Assembly (NCBI GenBank): GCA_040437565.1 | Contig: JBDOQK010000052.1 | Span: forward strand, 62,001 to 126,000 | Direction: 5' to 3' | DNA length: 64,000 nt | Origin: Albugo candida | Lineage: Eukaryota; Oomycota; Peronosporomycetes; Albuginales | In this document: positions 19,746-32,035 of the stretch, one piece after another | Position numbering within the stretch: position 1 is the first letter of the stretch | Layout: each line of letters begins with the position of its first letter | The notes under the pieces: model-generated | Seen by the model: only the letters and a program-made list of their open reading frames with translations | The model's database searches: none | Told to the model about the DNA's origin: nothing | Program-made: the position numbers and the translations under genes

Positions 19746-22383
19746 ACAACCTTCCATTTGGACATCAAGTGCTCGGAAATCTTGATGAGGATGGGAGGAA
19801 AACCTTTTTGTGGCGTCGATGGAAGTACATTGAGGATCGACTCGAGATCGATGAGATACATTGTATCGTCGGCACCTAAAGCACCCAGTACATTGCGTAG
19901 ATATCCGAGATCCGCACTCAACTGGCGAGCCCCAGTCGCAGCGATGGCAGGAATTGCATGGACCATTTCCAATACACCTGCCAGAGTTGTATGCGCGATA
20001 GCTGCGGCCCACAAATCGACAAATTCCGTTACAGATTCCATGTGTGCATTTGCATGATTGAGAATGCGAAAGGCGCGATGAAAATGGTCCATTTCTTCGT
20101 CGGTGAAGCTCCACTGCTTTTGAATGGTGTGCCAGGTGTTCCGACTGATATCTACAATATCGCGTGAGGCCAGTACAATTTGTTGGAGCTCACAGCTCTG
20201 AGCAAATGGTTCAAGCTGGGGTAAGAGTGATAAAAGGATGTCGGCAATACTCGTCATGTATTCCTGCGGCAATGCACTCATTGACGGGAAATCACTTGTG
20301 GAAGCACTAGGAAGGCTCCACGTCTGACGAGAAAAGTTAGATCGTCAACAAATGTATCAATAGACAACCAACCGGATGCAAAGCAACGGGGCGAAGGATG
20401 TGGCGAATGGGATAAATGATGCTATCGAATGTCAGTCGTTGAGCAGTTAGTGTGACAGCATGAAACGCATCTTGTCCATCTGCAAAGGCCTACGAAGAAA
20501 TTGGGGAGTGAAGAATGAGCATAGGCGATACATCGTACCTCTACAGCCTCGAGCCGCTTTTGTAGGGCCGCATGGAACCGATCTTGACGCAAATAAGCTG
20601 CAGCAAACAACACGACTTGGCTCGATGTGGTCGGTGTTGACAATTGACGTTTCTCTTCTAACGAAATCAATTGCTGTTGTATTCGAATGGATATGCGTCG
20701 TTGAATTATTTGTAAGCTATATCCAATGTCTCCACAAAGTGTGAGAAGCTCCAACGCAGCATGAAACTTTGGCCAATCAAAGCTCGAGTCTTTTTGATAC
20801 GAGATCAATTCGTCGACCACATCCGCTCCTCCATAGCGACAACATTGATCTTGTGCTGCCATTCGGAAGGTACAATCTCGTTCACGTATGACCATCAACG
20901 TATCGACGAGTGACGACGACACTTGCCTAATACTCTGACAGGCTCCATCCACATAATCGGCGAATAACAGCCCGCCACTGAGGCTGTGTGTTTGCTTGGC
21001 CAGTTCCTCCAATGGATTCCATATATTTTCCAAAGAAGATTCTTTCATTGCTTCTACGAGCCCCTCAATGGTGTTGGTATTCTTCCACTCGAGCATTGTC
21101 AAGGACAACTCTTGTACGGCCGCTTTCTTGAGATACATTGCGAAATCCTGGTAAATTGGCTTAAATGGGGTAAAAACACACTCAATCACTCGTTGAAGCG
21201 GCAATTTCGAGTTAAATTCTTCATCAGTATTCGTCACATTGCTGGAAGCGAGCGGATCTGGTCGAAATAGCTGAAGCACGCTGACAGTGAAATCGCACAT
21301 TTGACCAAAGAGCCAATCAAGGTGGTCCACGCTAATTCGTTCCAATCGGTTCTGAAAGAGTTGATGGAGAGGCTGTAGTGTTTTCTCGAGCAGCAAAACC
21401 AGGACGGCATGACCCTCTTTTGTGGTATTAAACATATCGATCAGATTTGCTTGCTCTTGCGTCAACATGGCCAGGACTTGCGGGAGAAAGGAGTGTACGA
21501 TCCATTCGATCCAAATTTGCGGCTTGAAGGAATGATTGCTGACCGCAACTTCAGAAGACCAAAGTTTGTGAATAGTCGCAGAACGCGTGTCACTTAAAGT
21601 TTGCCACAAAATCGAAGTCTGCTCAATGGATTCAAAAAGCTTCTTAAAGATGCGAATTGTTTCCATTTGCGTTGAAATTGAAGGGTCCTGTAATAGGAGG
21701 GTTAATGCCGGTTGAAGTTGAAGTTGGAACTGATTACGAAATCTAAGGTAGCACATGAATTAGGTTGATATCCTAGGTTAGGGCCGTACTTACGTGGTCA
21801 AGATTGTTTGTCGCTCTGATGTGCCCGCAACTTGCTCTAAAATCTTAGCGCTTTGCTTCATGGCATGTAACCGATCGGCGATAGAGAAGAAAGGATCTGG
21901 ATTTTGTATTTGTACCGATGTGATCCCTTCTAGTGCAATTGTGACAAAATCTACGTGTTCTTCCCATTTTTTCGCTTCAGAAAGAAGTCGTTTGCATGTT
22001 TTCATACGCTTTAATGCTTCATGTAGTTGTGTTAGACACGTGAGATCCTTCGTTCTTGATTTCATTTGTGCATTTGATTCCGTATCGCTGCGATTTGCAT
22101 CAAGTTCGGAAAGGATTCGTTTCGTGTCTTTTTGCAAAAGTTGGCAATTGTTTTGTATCGTTTTAAAATGCGAATCAATGTCCGGAACAGTGATCATCAA
22201 TTGCTGCATACTTTGACGTATTGTGGTAGCAACTTCTCTGGAGAGAGCGCTTAGCGGTCCAAGGTACCTCGCTAATGCGGTTAAATCGCCGTGATGATTG
22301 ATAATGGTCTGCTCCGTCCACGCGACTACATCGAAATCAGAAGCAGCGAATTGACCCTCTTCAGTTTGTTCAGCTGGGATCAT
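19742..22383 (-). CDS. Conserved oligomeric Golgi complex subunit 7 (COG7)
   Basis: COG7 belongs to the eight-subunit tether for retrograde vesicles at the Golgi. Four exons (22383-21794, 21742-20539, 20489-20373, 20323-19742) with introns of 49-51 bp give 830 residues; human COG7 has 770. Support: the N-terminal DFDVVAWTEQTI pattern, an all-helical body, and a C-terminal stretch matching the family (EYMTSIADILLSLLPQLEPF, then GARQLSADLGYLRNVLGALG against the human AKQLATDIDYLINVMDALG). The splice junction giving AQRLTFDSII also fits the human HQLAFDSVF. The stop codon overlaps that of the convergent kinase-like gene by four bases in total (TTAG). The start is 146 bp from the divergent ATP-grasp gene. 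Confidence 0.87.
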
Positions 22384-22529
22384 CGTACTTTATGACAATT
22401 GTGCGGTGCTTTCATCTACTATTGCTATTGATTGGTTTAAATGATGTTCGATACTTTGGATTCGAATGATTACAATCTCGGAAGGTTCGTTACAATTTAA
22501 TACAGCCGTTTGGAGCCGCCCTAGCGAAA
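22384..22529. promoter_or_regulatory. Divergent promoter, COG7 / ATP-grasp
   Basis: 146 bp between start codons, with a GATTGG (inverted CCAAT-like) sequence near 22430. No ACCGGT element. Function is inferred only from position. Confidence 0.3.
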
Positions 22530-25500
22530 ATGGGGAATACTACTTGCAGAGTTAAGGAAAAGGACTCGAAACAATCAAATTTTCGTCCACTTTCTCCGGA
22601 TCAGCGTGCGGCAACCTTTGATGAGCGTCGTCATTTACCAGCTTGTTCTTCTCCGAGTCGACGACCATTCAATCAACCTACATTTCTTTCTTCCGGGGAT
22701 CCAACACAAATCGACCGTACTTATGCACGTACCCACTCCAACTCATCTGATTTTCGCCCATTGCAGCGCGCAGCAACGTATGATCCTCGTTTACGCGCTC
22801 AAAAAGGATCGCTTACCGTTTCGGACGTCATGTATCGTCGGTATTTCAATGTACAAGAACAGCGCACTCAATACCCGGATCCCAAATATAGCGTGTCCAC
22901 CACCAATCCAGTCTTTCATCCTACATCATGTGGTCCACACCAACCCGTACAAGACCTCACAAAACCTTTGCCCCGAAATGCTGTTGTTATTATCGATCCA
23001 TTTTCCACCGGCCAAACGCTGGCGGAAAAGGTTCTTTTGCGAGAGTATGCGTGCATCTGCGTGTACTCGGACACACTCACTGTTATGCAGGCACTCATTC
23101 AGTACATTCCTCACAGTCTGAAAGAGCAATTCCTCGCGACAATCGTCCATGATCCTCAGGCCTTTGCTCAGGAAGAGCGTGATGACTCGCAAGCACTCCT
23201 CCAGACCGTCAACGCCCTTCAAGCCATCCCTGGAGTATGTATACGTGGTGTTTTGGCAGGAGCAGAGACCGGTGTGATGCTGGCAGACGCTCTTTCTGAG
23301 CATTTTCGGCTTCGAACGAATGGGACGAAAGGTTCTTTGGCTCGACGGAATAAGTATTTGATGGGCGAGAAAGTTCGAAAAGCAGGTTTACGAGCGATCA
23401 AACAGCAATCCGTGACGAAATGGAGTGAGATTCAGACGTTTTTACACGATAGGATGCACGTTTCGTCGGCGAAATCGTTCCCGAAAGTTATTGTGAAACC
23501 GGTACAAAGCGCTGGAAGCGATGATGTGATGCTGTGTACGACATTGGATCAAGTTCGACAAGCATTTGGCAACATCCAAGGCAAAATCAATAGCTTAGGC
23601 CTCGTGAATTCTTCCACTTTGGTGCAAGAGTTTGTGGAAGGAACCGAATATGTGGTGGATACCGTGAGTCGAGATGGAAAGCACAAGGTTGTAGCGGTAT
23701 GGGAATACGACAAACGTCACGTGAACAATGCTCCATTCGTATATTTTGGCGTCAAACTGCATCAGGTCGAAGGCGATGAAGCCGTCTCACGCATGATCAC
23801 GTACATTCTCGACGTTCTGGACGCGTTAGAGATTCGGAATGGACCTGCTCATGCTGAATTGAAAATGTCAGACTCCCAACCATGCTTGATTGAGATTGGA
23901 GCACGATGTCACGGTGGTGGAGGTACATATCTTCCCATGGTAGATCGCTGTATCGGGTACAATCAAGTCGAGTGCACTTTGGACGCATATTTCGACGCCG
24001 AGGCGTTTGAGGCGCTTCCACAACGGGTACACATATTCTCATCGTTTTGATTTATATCTGACTTTCTCTATAGCCTCCACGACTGTGTGCTCATGGATGT
24101 GAAGCTGTTCTCGTGTCGTATCAGGAAGGAATCTTAGACGGGTTTCCTGGGCTTTCAGAGATTCGCAGTATGCCTTCGTACATGTCGGAATCGCTCCATA
24201 TGAAGATCGGTGACACTCTACCGCTCACAATCGATATGTTTACGAGTCCGGGAAGCATTCTTATGGTTCATGACGATCAAAGCGTTTTGGAGATCAATTA
24301 CGCTCGTATCCGTGAATTAGAGCACGAAGGCTTATATTCGTGTCGTTCTGTAGCGAAAAAAGAACCCGATTCAAGGAAGACGGTCGTCGTCGTGGATCCT
24401 TTTTCCACTGGCGCTGTTGTGGCACATCAGCTCATGAAGCGAGGATACGACTGTATTTGCGTGTACAGCGATCGACTGGAGAATATCGAGCATGTTGCGA
24501 GTTTGATTCCCGAAGGATTGACACTTTCATTCACAGCCACGATCCCGTACGAAGGAGATATCAACGCTCTTGTCTCGGCGATTCAGAGTGCGGCAATTGG
24601 CTCAGGAAGCTGTCAAGGTCGTATTGACGCTGTGTTACCGGGCGCGGAACTCGGTGTTTTATTAGCGGATGCGATCACAGAAGCATTGGGACTCAAAGGA
24701 AATCGTATGGAGCATTCACCTGCACGTCGTGATAAGTATTTGATGGGCGAAACATTACGTAACGCTGGCATTCGATCAGTGAAACAAGTAAAAGCGGAAA
24801 CCTGGAGTCAAGCGGAAGCGTTTATTCGTAACGAATTCGGAACAGAGCCATTCGAAGTCGTATTAAAGCCATTGGAAAGCGCCGGAACCGAAGATGTGAT
24901 TCTCTGCTGCTCCATGGAACAAGCACAAAAGACGTTTACGAGCATTCTCGGCAAGATAAATGGCTTGGGAATTGAGAATCGCGCTGTTTTAGTGCAGGAA
25001 TATCTCCAAGGGAATGAGTATGTGGTCGATACAGTGAGTCGTGATGGTTTCCACAAAGTCACAGCGATTTGGAAATACGATAAACGACGTGTCAATGACG
25101 CTGCCTTTGTGTACTTCAGCTTATCTCTGGTCCCCGCCACAGGCTGCGTCAACGATCTCATCGACTACATGTTTCAAGTGCTTGGTTCGTGATTCGCGAA
25201 CGCATGGAATCCATCTGATTTGCGTCGTGTAGATGCCCTTGGAATACAGAATGGACCAGCACATGGAGAAGTGAAATTCTGTCGGGAAGCGCCAGTACTT
25301 ATCGAAGTAGGCGCACGGTGTCATGGAGGAGAAGGAGCGTGGATTCCCATCGCGAATCAATGTGTCGGATACAACCAAGTCGATGTGACAATCGATGCAT
25401 TCCTCGATATTGAAGCCTTCCGCAAGCTCCCTGATCGCGTACGTGGCATTCGATTCGTATAATGCGATTGTGATGAAATGCGATTGTTGTAGCCATACGA

Positions 25501-25774
25501 AATGCTTCGATACGGATGTGAAGTGATGTTAGTGTCGTATCAAAGTGGAATTCTCGAAGAGATGCCTGGAATCGCTCAAGTCGAAGCACTTCCATCGTTT
25601 CTCCAGAAAGAGATTTTCGTATCGCCTGGCGATCGATTGTATCGTACGATCGATATGTTTACGACTCCAGGAAGCTTTATGCTGTCACATTCGGATTTAC
25701 CGACGCTGGAAGCGAATGTCGCGCGAATTCGCGAGTTGGAGCATGAAGGAATGTATCGCCTTAAGCAAGAGTGA
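22530..25774 (+). CDS. Tandem two-module ATP-grasp ligase-like protein, putatively lipid-anchored
   Basis: Four exons (22530-24026, 24074-25184, 25233-25438, 25493-25774; introns 47, 48 and 54 bp) encode 1031 residues. A low-complexity N-terminal region is followed by two homologous modules (about residues 145-600 and 610-1030). Each has a Rossmann-like start (VVIIDPFSTG; VVVVDPFSTG), a K-x-L-M-G-E lysine segment, VKPVQSAGSDDV or LKPLESAGTEDV, the block EYVVDTVSRDG, and an EIGARCHGG or EVGARCHGG metal-binding motif, as in ATP-grasp carboxylate-amine ligases. The protein begins MGNTTC, which fits N-myristoylation at Gly2 plus palmitoylation at Cys6. ATP-grasp enzymes join a carboxylate to an amine or thiol via an acyl phosphate; the substrate here is unknown. 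Each module also has a conserved C-terminal tail ending RIRELEHEG. No ligase partner genes lie nearby. Confidence 0.85.
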
Positions 25775-25840
25775 GCGTCAAGTCGGAGCATCGAATGTAT
25801 TCCCTTTGAATAAAAGGCGATTCCTTCCCGAAATGCGGCC

Positions 25841-28685
25841 TCATTTCTTCTTCACAGATCGAGTCTTTTGGCTTTGGCTGATTTTTGCATCTGCAAGTGC
25901 TTCTGCTTCCTTTCGTATGCGTTCGCGAGTTTGTATGAGACCTGTGATCTCTCCGGTGAATTTCCGAAAAAGCTCATTTTCGACTGCAAACGTGGCGGGT
26001 TCTCGAGACAATGGAGCGAGGAATTCTTTATCACAAAGTGGTCGTTTGTCAAGGAGAGTGAGTCTTCGAGACGTAAGTGTCGCTTTGACGGCCCGAAGGA
26101 TACTCCCCGAAGCGTATCCGCTGGAAACGTATGCCAATGTACTGAAATCGACCAAGTCGAAACACCGCAAAGGGAGACATTCCGAGTCAACGTCCCGAGA
26201 AGCCTTCAATTCCTTCAGTACGAATCGTTTCCAGAGCGTCAGACGAGCGGCGTAATCGGGATACGATAAATGCAAATGCTTATCGAAAAAGAGTTTCCAG
26301 TCTTTCGTGTCTGCTTGGAACGGCTGATTCGATGCTCCGATGAGAAGAACGCGATCCTCAGGCGTTAATGCGGCTTTCAAATACGTCTGCAAGTCTTTAC
26401 GGAAGCGTGTGGCGTCATTCGATCGTTGAGACTTTTTACCATTGGAACCCAAAAACTGCTCGAAATGGTTGATGTAAATGATAACCGGCTGGAAGCTTGG
26501 CTCTTTCGCAAGCGAGAACACCATATGCATCAGCTTGGTAGGTCCTGTCTTTCCAGTGAACGCGTCGAGGTACGTTGGCGAGATATTCAGTATCAAAGCT
26601 CCTGTTTCGGCGGCAATGATACGAACCATTTTGGTCTTTCCGCATCCTTTAGGGCCGTACAAGAGAATCGAGCGAATGAACGGCGTCTTGGATCGGATGA
26701 CAGAAGACACAAGCGGGAAAATCGCGTATTCAGTGACATTTTGACGTATTTGTGCTGCGGAAGGCTCCTGAGGCACCCAATTACCAAATGGATCGCGAAC
26801 GTCAGAGCGTTCATAAAGACTTCCCAAATGATTAAAACTTCCAATGAATTCAGTTATTCGAATTGGCTGTGGCATTTGAATGATGGAATGCTCGATCAAA
26901 GTGCTGAGGAAATAGTCGGATGATCGGCCTTTGAGTTCGCTGAGTTTCTCACCGGGCAATGGTTTTGTTTTATGCTTTTTAATCGTTCGTTTGGATTTGG
27001 AAACGCCTTTGGATTTACTTTTTACTTTTTTGGATTTTCGACCGGCGTTTTCCAATTGCATTTGAATGTTTGCGAGTTGAAGTGTAAGCATTTCATCGAC
27101 TTGTTGTCTCACTTGTACTTCCACAGGCACACGAACAACGTCTTTGGCTAATTGGAGATCGTATTTTTGAGCGAAATTATCATTTGGATCGCGAGCGAGC
27201 CATACTTTCTCATACATATCGACAGCCGATGCGAATCGATCGCATATTTCCGATGGAGCCGTTAGAGGCGGCTTTTCTATTTCCATCGGTTCAGCCTCAA
27301 GAGCGGCGTTTGTTTTTGTCTTTGGAGGTGCTTTCTGGCTTTTCGATGACGCTTTAGCGCTTTTTTTTTCTTTGGGTGGTGCGATCAAAGGCGGAAGTTC
27401 CGTTGACGGAATGGCATAGAATTCCGTCATATCGAGTGGCAGTTCTCCTTGCGCCATTCGATCGGCTATCCATTGCCGACGTTGTTCCAGGAGCTTCTCC
27501 TTCATGAAAGGCCCTTCTTCGGCCAAGACGACTTTATGGAGATGTTGAAGAGCAGAGATGTACTCTTCCTTGTTGTATTGTTGCTGATTCGCCCGCTGGA
27601 TCGTGTGGACGAAAAGTGATTTCTCTAAAAGCGCATGTGGATGGGTGGCGGGGGCTTTCATTCCGAGAAAAATGAGCTCTTTCTCACGTTCCAGGCAAGT
27701 TTCGCGACGTACTCTCCATCCTCGAAATACACGCTGAATGGAATTAGCAGCAAAGTCGGGATCCATGTCGACAAGTGGATTCATTTCGCGCGATTGGAGA
27801 AGATATTCTTCGTGTCGGAGCTCTTGGACAAGTAGACCTCTCACACGACCTTGCCGTCCACGCTCATTTCGCTGTAGGATCGCAATAGCTTCCTCCATGG
27901 TCATCTGGGAATCCATTGTGGTAAGCGAGTGAGGAAGCGAACCTTGGAGCACGTACCGCTTCATGAGCCTTTGGAAAGGTTTCCGAGTCGCATGGAAGGA
28001 AAATAGTATCGACGCCGTGTTTGAGCTTTACAAAGCTTTGGACGAGCTATTTTCGTGGATTGAGAGAAAGAGGAGACAATTCCGATCCGACGTACCCGAT
28101 CGCGCTGTTGTATGGTGTCCAAATGCTCCTCTGCAAAACACTTGGCAATTGGTATTTCTAAGGCTTCCGGAGGTAATTTGAGATCGACAAGTACAGCATC
28201 CAAATTGATATATTCCCATGGAAAGCTTTTCTCTATAGGTGTGGATCGTACGTCGGGATGAGGAGGATGCCATTTGACGAGCAGATGTTTGAGCTCAATG
28301 ATTCGAATGACAACAAGCTGTAAAATCTGTTGGACATCGATGCGTTTCTGAGTATGTGTCATTTGATCGTAACATTGTGAGAGTTTGATGAGAATTTGAA
28401 TGTATTTAACGTATAAATAGGCGTAATGGTGGAAGGCTTTGGTGATGGACACTTGCTGCAGAGGAATGGGTGTGAGATGAGATGAAGATAGTGAGGTTGG
28501 AAGAGGGTACAGTGTCTGGAGACGACTCGGAGAGAGAGAGATTGGAACGGAATTGGGGATTCTCAATGTGAATTTGCTCATTGAGATCGATCATTGCTTC
28601 CTGCCATCGAACATCATACGTTCTGAAGAAAACGTGTGAGATGAAGAAGAGGGAAATAGAGTGAGAATTCGTACCGATTTGACAT
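25841..28685 (-). CDS. DRC11 / IQCA-like IQ and AAA domain protein of the flagellar dynein regulatory complex
   Basis: Five exons (28685-28675, 28622-28511, 28455-28096, 28046-27957, 27904-25841; introns 49-55 bp) give about 878 residues; human IQCA1 has 822. The first 11-nt exon splices to MSNRTYDVRWQEAM, matching the family start. The N-terminal segments YLYVKYIQILIKL and LDLKLPPEALEIPIAK-like residues follow. Then come ERGRQGRVRG, an IQ motif (IQRVFRGWRVRRE), a Lys-rich linker, and one AAA domain with Walker A GPKGCGKT. Walker B is poor (IYINHFEQF, no Asp-Glu), as expected of a structural AAA. It forms part of the nexin link that coordinates dyneins on axonemal doublets, so the organism very likely makes flagellate zoospores. 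The start lies inside the 405-bp doubled gap flank; the second copy of the ATG is at 29190. It converges on the ATP-grasp gene with 66 bp between. Confidence 0.88.
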
Positions 28686-29298
28686 TTGGAGCACAAGTCG
28701 CAATGACCTTTGAAGATCGTGTGGATGAGTAGAATGTTGCACGAAGGTAGAATAGTGTTGTTGGAATGTGGATATGATAATGTTACGTGAATGNNNNNNN
28801 NNNNNNNNNNNNNNNNNNNNNNNNNNNNNNNNNNNNNNNNNNNNNNNNNNNNNNNNNNNNNNNNNNNNNNNNNNNNNNNNNNNNNNNNNNNNNTGAGAAT
28901 TTGAATGTATTTAACGTATAAATAGGCGTAATGGTGGAAGGCTTTGGTGATGGACACTTGCTGCAGAGGAATGGGTGTGAGATGAGATGAAGATAGTGAG
29001 GTTGGAAGAGGGTACAGTGTCTGGAGACGACTCGGAGAGAGAGAGATTGGAACGGAATTGGGGATTCTCAATGTGAATTTGCTCATTGAGATCGATCATT
29101 GCTTCCTGCCATCGAACATCATACGTTCTGAAGAAAACGTGTGAGATGAAGAAGAGGGAAATAGAGTGAGAATTCGTACCGATTTGACATTTGGAGCACA
29201 AGTCGCAATGACCTTTGAAGATCGTGTGGATGAGTAGAATGTTGCACGAAGGTAGAATAGTGTTGTTGGAATGTGGATATGATAATGTTACGTGAATG
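28389..29298. repeat. Assembly gap with unmerged 405-bp flanks
   Basis: 28389-28793 and 28894-29298 are identical around 100 N. The copy contains exons 1-3 (part) of the DRC11 gene, so naive gene calling would predict a false second partial gene. Confidence 0.93.
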
Positions 29299-29937
29299 TA
29301 AACGTGATAGGGTTGTATGTTGAAGATGTCGTATGAAGGTATTCTGGTACAGCTACTCTATGGGTATTGTTCTCTTAAAGTGGTACTAATGTGGTAAGGT
29401 GTACCCACCCTCTTACTTCTTATGATCATAAAGCGAGGATATAAGAAAAGAATGTCNNNNNNNNNNNNNNNNNNNNNNNNNNNNNNNNNNNNNNNNNNNN
29501 NNNNNNNNNNNNNNNNNNNNNNNNNNNNNNNNNNNNNNNNNNNNNNNNNNNNNNNNCCCTCTTACTTCTTATGATCATAAAGCGAGGATATAAGAAAAGA
29601 ATGTCAGAGACTATGTCACGCCCTCAACCATCATTCTCTCAGATTGACCGTGAGTAATCATGTGAGTAGCTGTATACGAATAGAGAGGTCTTTGTCCTCT
29701 GAATTTGAAAGCTGTACACATTTTCTCTCCCTCTAGCTGCCTCTTCCTTTGCAGAAAAATACGATAGAGCGAGTGGTATACAAATACCAAGTATAAGCAC
29801 AATAAAGACGGTACGGATGTCACGGTACAGAATTTGATGTCTGGAGCAACAAAACTTACTAAATATTCACAACAACATTCACCGAACGTGCGTCAAACAA
29901 TTCCACTCAAAGGACCACCGCATTATTTCAGTACAAC
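29299..29937. other. Intergenic region between DRC11 and RING-Tubby
   Basis: No coding sequence is seen. It contains a 100-N gap (29457-29556) with identical 49-bp flanks (29408-29456 and 29557-29605). The promoters of both divergent genes must lie here. No repeated motif can be supported. Confidence 0.6.
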
Positions 29938-31557
29938 ATGCTTTCCAATGAGAGTCGATTCACACGACGTCTTCGCGTCATCACTGAGCCAAAACACAGC
30001 AATCGGATGCATCGAACACGCACACTGAGTGAGTTGATTTTACTTTCGCCACGAAGTAGTTTACGCATCAACCCCCGTTTGAAACGGTTCGACATGGACA
30101 TTGAAGTGAGTCAAACTTTTGCACAACGTGAGGGAAGTATGAATCTTATTGAGGCACCATACACATTACCCGATTCTCAAGCATCCATTGGCTGTATTAT
30201 CCAACCACAATCTGAATCATCGAATCAAATTCTCGAATCCGACAGTCAACTCGAGACTCCCACTCCCGATCCTCATGCAAGAGTGTCAGAGGTCGTCAAT
30301 GTTCTGTTTGAGATACATTCTGCCCTTAAATTACGCAATCGGAGGCAACGAACCGCTGCGTCCGCTTTGGCTGCTACCAATATGGTCTCCATGCCTCTTT
30401 TACCGGAAGAAGCAATCCCTCGCGATGAACAGATGGAGTCGATTGAAAACACACGCAAGATGCTCGAGTGTGCAATCTGTCAGGAGGTGTTTACTGGTGC
30501 TACAGAAGCGACTTGTTGTGGTCAGATATTCTGTAAAGAATGTATTGAACGGTGGGTCAGTGAACGAGGCTCTTGTCCAATGTGTCGGGAAAATATTGGA
30601 TTCTCCTTACTGAGTGCATCGAGACACACTCAGCGAATGGCCAATGAAATGAAAGTAGCTTGTCCGTATTGTGCAAAGGTTTTCAAGAAAGCTGAGCTCA
30701 CAGAGCACGTGAATGAGTGTGAGATGGCGCCTGTCGAACCACCTCCACCGATGGACGTAGCGCTTCGAAGTATGCTTTTAGCTACTGCTCGATTGAGTAC
30801 TTTCAATCTGGGACGATTTCTACTTGCACCTTCGGCTCCCGAGTCGATGGTCACACAATGCTATATTCGGACTCATGGTGGTGGCACGTATGAACTGTTC
30901 ACACAAGATACCAACACGCTTTTGTGCACAGCGATTCGTCGACGACAATATGATATGTCAGTGAATTTCTCGATTTATCTTGGAAATTGTATAGAACCAC
31001 ATCAAAGTACGTCGCCTGTGCAAATTGCTCGTCTTGAGAAAAATTATATGGGATCTCAGTATATAATGTTTTCAATGGCGGGAACACAATCAGAAGAGAT
31101 TGGAGCAGTACAATATGCAGCCACATTTGGTAAAAGCCCACGACAAATGCGTGTGGCTTTACCATGTGTCCGACCTGTGGATGCGTCCGAAGAGCTTATG
31201 GATGGTGTTCCAGCATGGGAATTACAGCCGTGGCAAGCTGCGCACAAAGACGACAGTATTTTGGCACATGTAGAGCAGCCAAATCCATCGCGAGCGATTG
31301 GAATGATCAACAAACCGCCCGTTTGGATCGAGTCGTTGGAAGCTTATTGTTTAGATTTTGGAGGTCGTGTGGCTGCCGCTTCCGTGAAGAACTTTTTACT
31401 TTCGCATCCAAACGACATGGAGAAAACATTGATGCTTTTTGGACGAACTCAGGATCGACAGGTGTACTCGATGGATTATAGTCATCCGTTCTCACCTGTA
31501 CAAGCATTTGCGATCGCATTAAGTAGCATGGATTCCCATTTGGTGACATTTGACTGA
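29938..31557 (+). CDS. RING finger - zinc finger - Tubby domain protein (putative E3 ubiquitin ligase)
   Basis: One exon of 539 codons. Residues 177-221 are a C3HC4-type RING (CAIC, then CCGQIFCKECIERW, then CPMC), the E2-binding module of many ubiquitin ligases. About 20 residues later comes a TRAF/C2H2-like finger (CPYCAKVFKKAELTEHVNEC). From about residue 290 to the end the sequence follows the Tubby C-terminal barrel: KPPVW near the start of its last third, LDFGGRVAAASVKNFLL, and the diagnostic tail with MDYSHPFSPVQAFAIALSS. Tubby domains bind PI(4,5)P2 and tether proteins to membranes or ciliary cargo. Joining a RING to Tubby mirrors, by a different ligase module, the F-box-Tubby proteins of plants. 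The start is the first in-frame ATG. Ligase activity and lipid binding are inferred from domains. Confidence 0.86.
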   Translation: MLSNESRFTRRLRVITEPKHSNRMHRTRTLSELILLSPRSSLRINPRLKRFDMDIEVSQTFAQREGSMNLIEAPYTLPDSQASIGCIIQPQSESSNQILESDSQLETPTPDPHARVSEVVNVLFEIHSALKLRNRRQRTAASALAATNMVSMPLLPEEAIPRDEQMESIENTRKMLECAICQEVFTGATEATCCGQIFCKECIERWVSERGSCPMCRENIGFSLLSASRHTQRMANEMKVACPYCAKVFKKAELTEHVNECEMAPVEPPPPMDVALRSMLLATARLSTFNLGRFLLAPSAPESMVTQCYIRTHGGGTYELFTQDTNTLLCTAIRRRQYDMSVNFSIYLGNCIEPHQSTSPVQIARLEKNYMGSQYIMFSMAGTQSEEIGAVQYAATFGKSPRQMRVALPCVRPVDASEELMDGVPAWELQPWQAAHKDDSILAHVEQPNPSRAIGMINKPPVWIESLEAYCLDFGGRVAAASVKNFLLSHPNDMEKTLMLFGRTQDRQVYSMDYSHPFSPVQAFAIALSSMDSHLVTFD

Positions 31558-31847
31558 TTGGATTGGATGATATGAGAGTATAGAGTATAGAAGGAGTATA
31601 CATATGAGAGAGTATAATTTGTTACAGTACATATAGGGATCCCGCCCTTGCAATTGAAGAATGCATGTTCAATTCTAATTAAATGAATTTCGCGCTGCCA
31701 CATGACGATTTCGGCCAAACCTTTACTCTCATCACACTTTGCCAGTGAATAGTCTCTGGACTGTATTCTCGCCTATCCTCTACCATTCAGTGATTGCGAT
31801 TGCTTGATTGATAATGTGGCGGCTGCCTCCACGCTGGAGCGTAAGTC
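31558..31847. other. Intergenic, no gene seen
   Basis: A short stretch near 31640-31735 resembles 48545-48620 (both contain CCTTGCAATT.AAGAATG), suggesting a dispersed repeat. Nothing else is supported. Confidence 0.35.
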
Positions 31848-32035
31848 CTGAGGGAGCATGTCCTCTTCAAAATCGTTCCCATGCTCAATCCTGACGGCGT
31901 CATTCTTGGAAACTCGCGTGTGGGGCTTGCGGGCTGGGACCTCAATCGGAAATGGGCGAATCCGATCGAGCGTTTATTTCCGACGATATTTCATCTGAAG
32001 AAGTTGATCGCATCGTATCAGGCACAAGGACGCGT
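31848..32035 (+). pseudogene. Fragment of an M14 cytosolic-carboxypeptidase-like gene
   Basis: About 62 codons read [17 protein letters not shown] and [11 protein letters not shown], the NPDG and DLNR blocks of CCP/AGBL-type metallocarboxypeptidases that trim glutamate from tubulin tails. The zinc-ligand segment that should precede it is absent upstream, where the frame is closed. Downstream it runs into the 100-N gap at 32036-32135, and the far side is unrelated. So it is either a gene scrap at a contig end or a truncated pseudogene; the full gene may be elsewhere. Confidence 0.6.
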
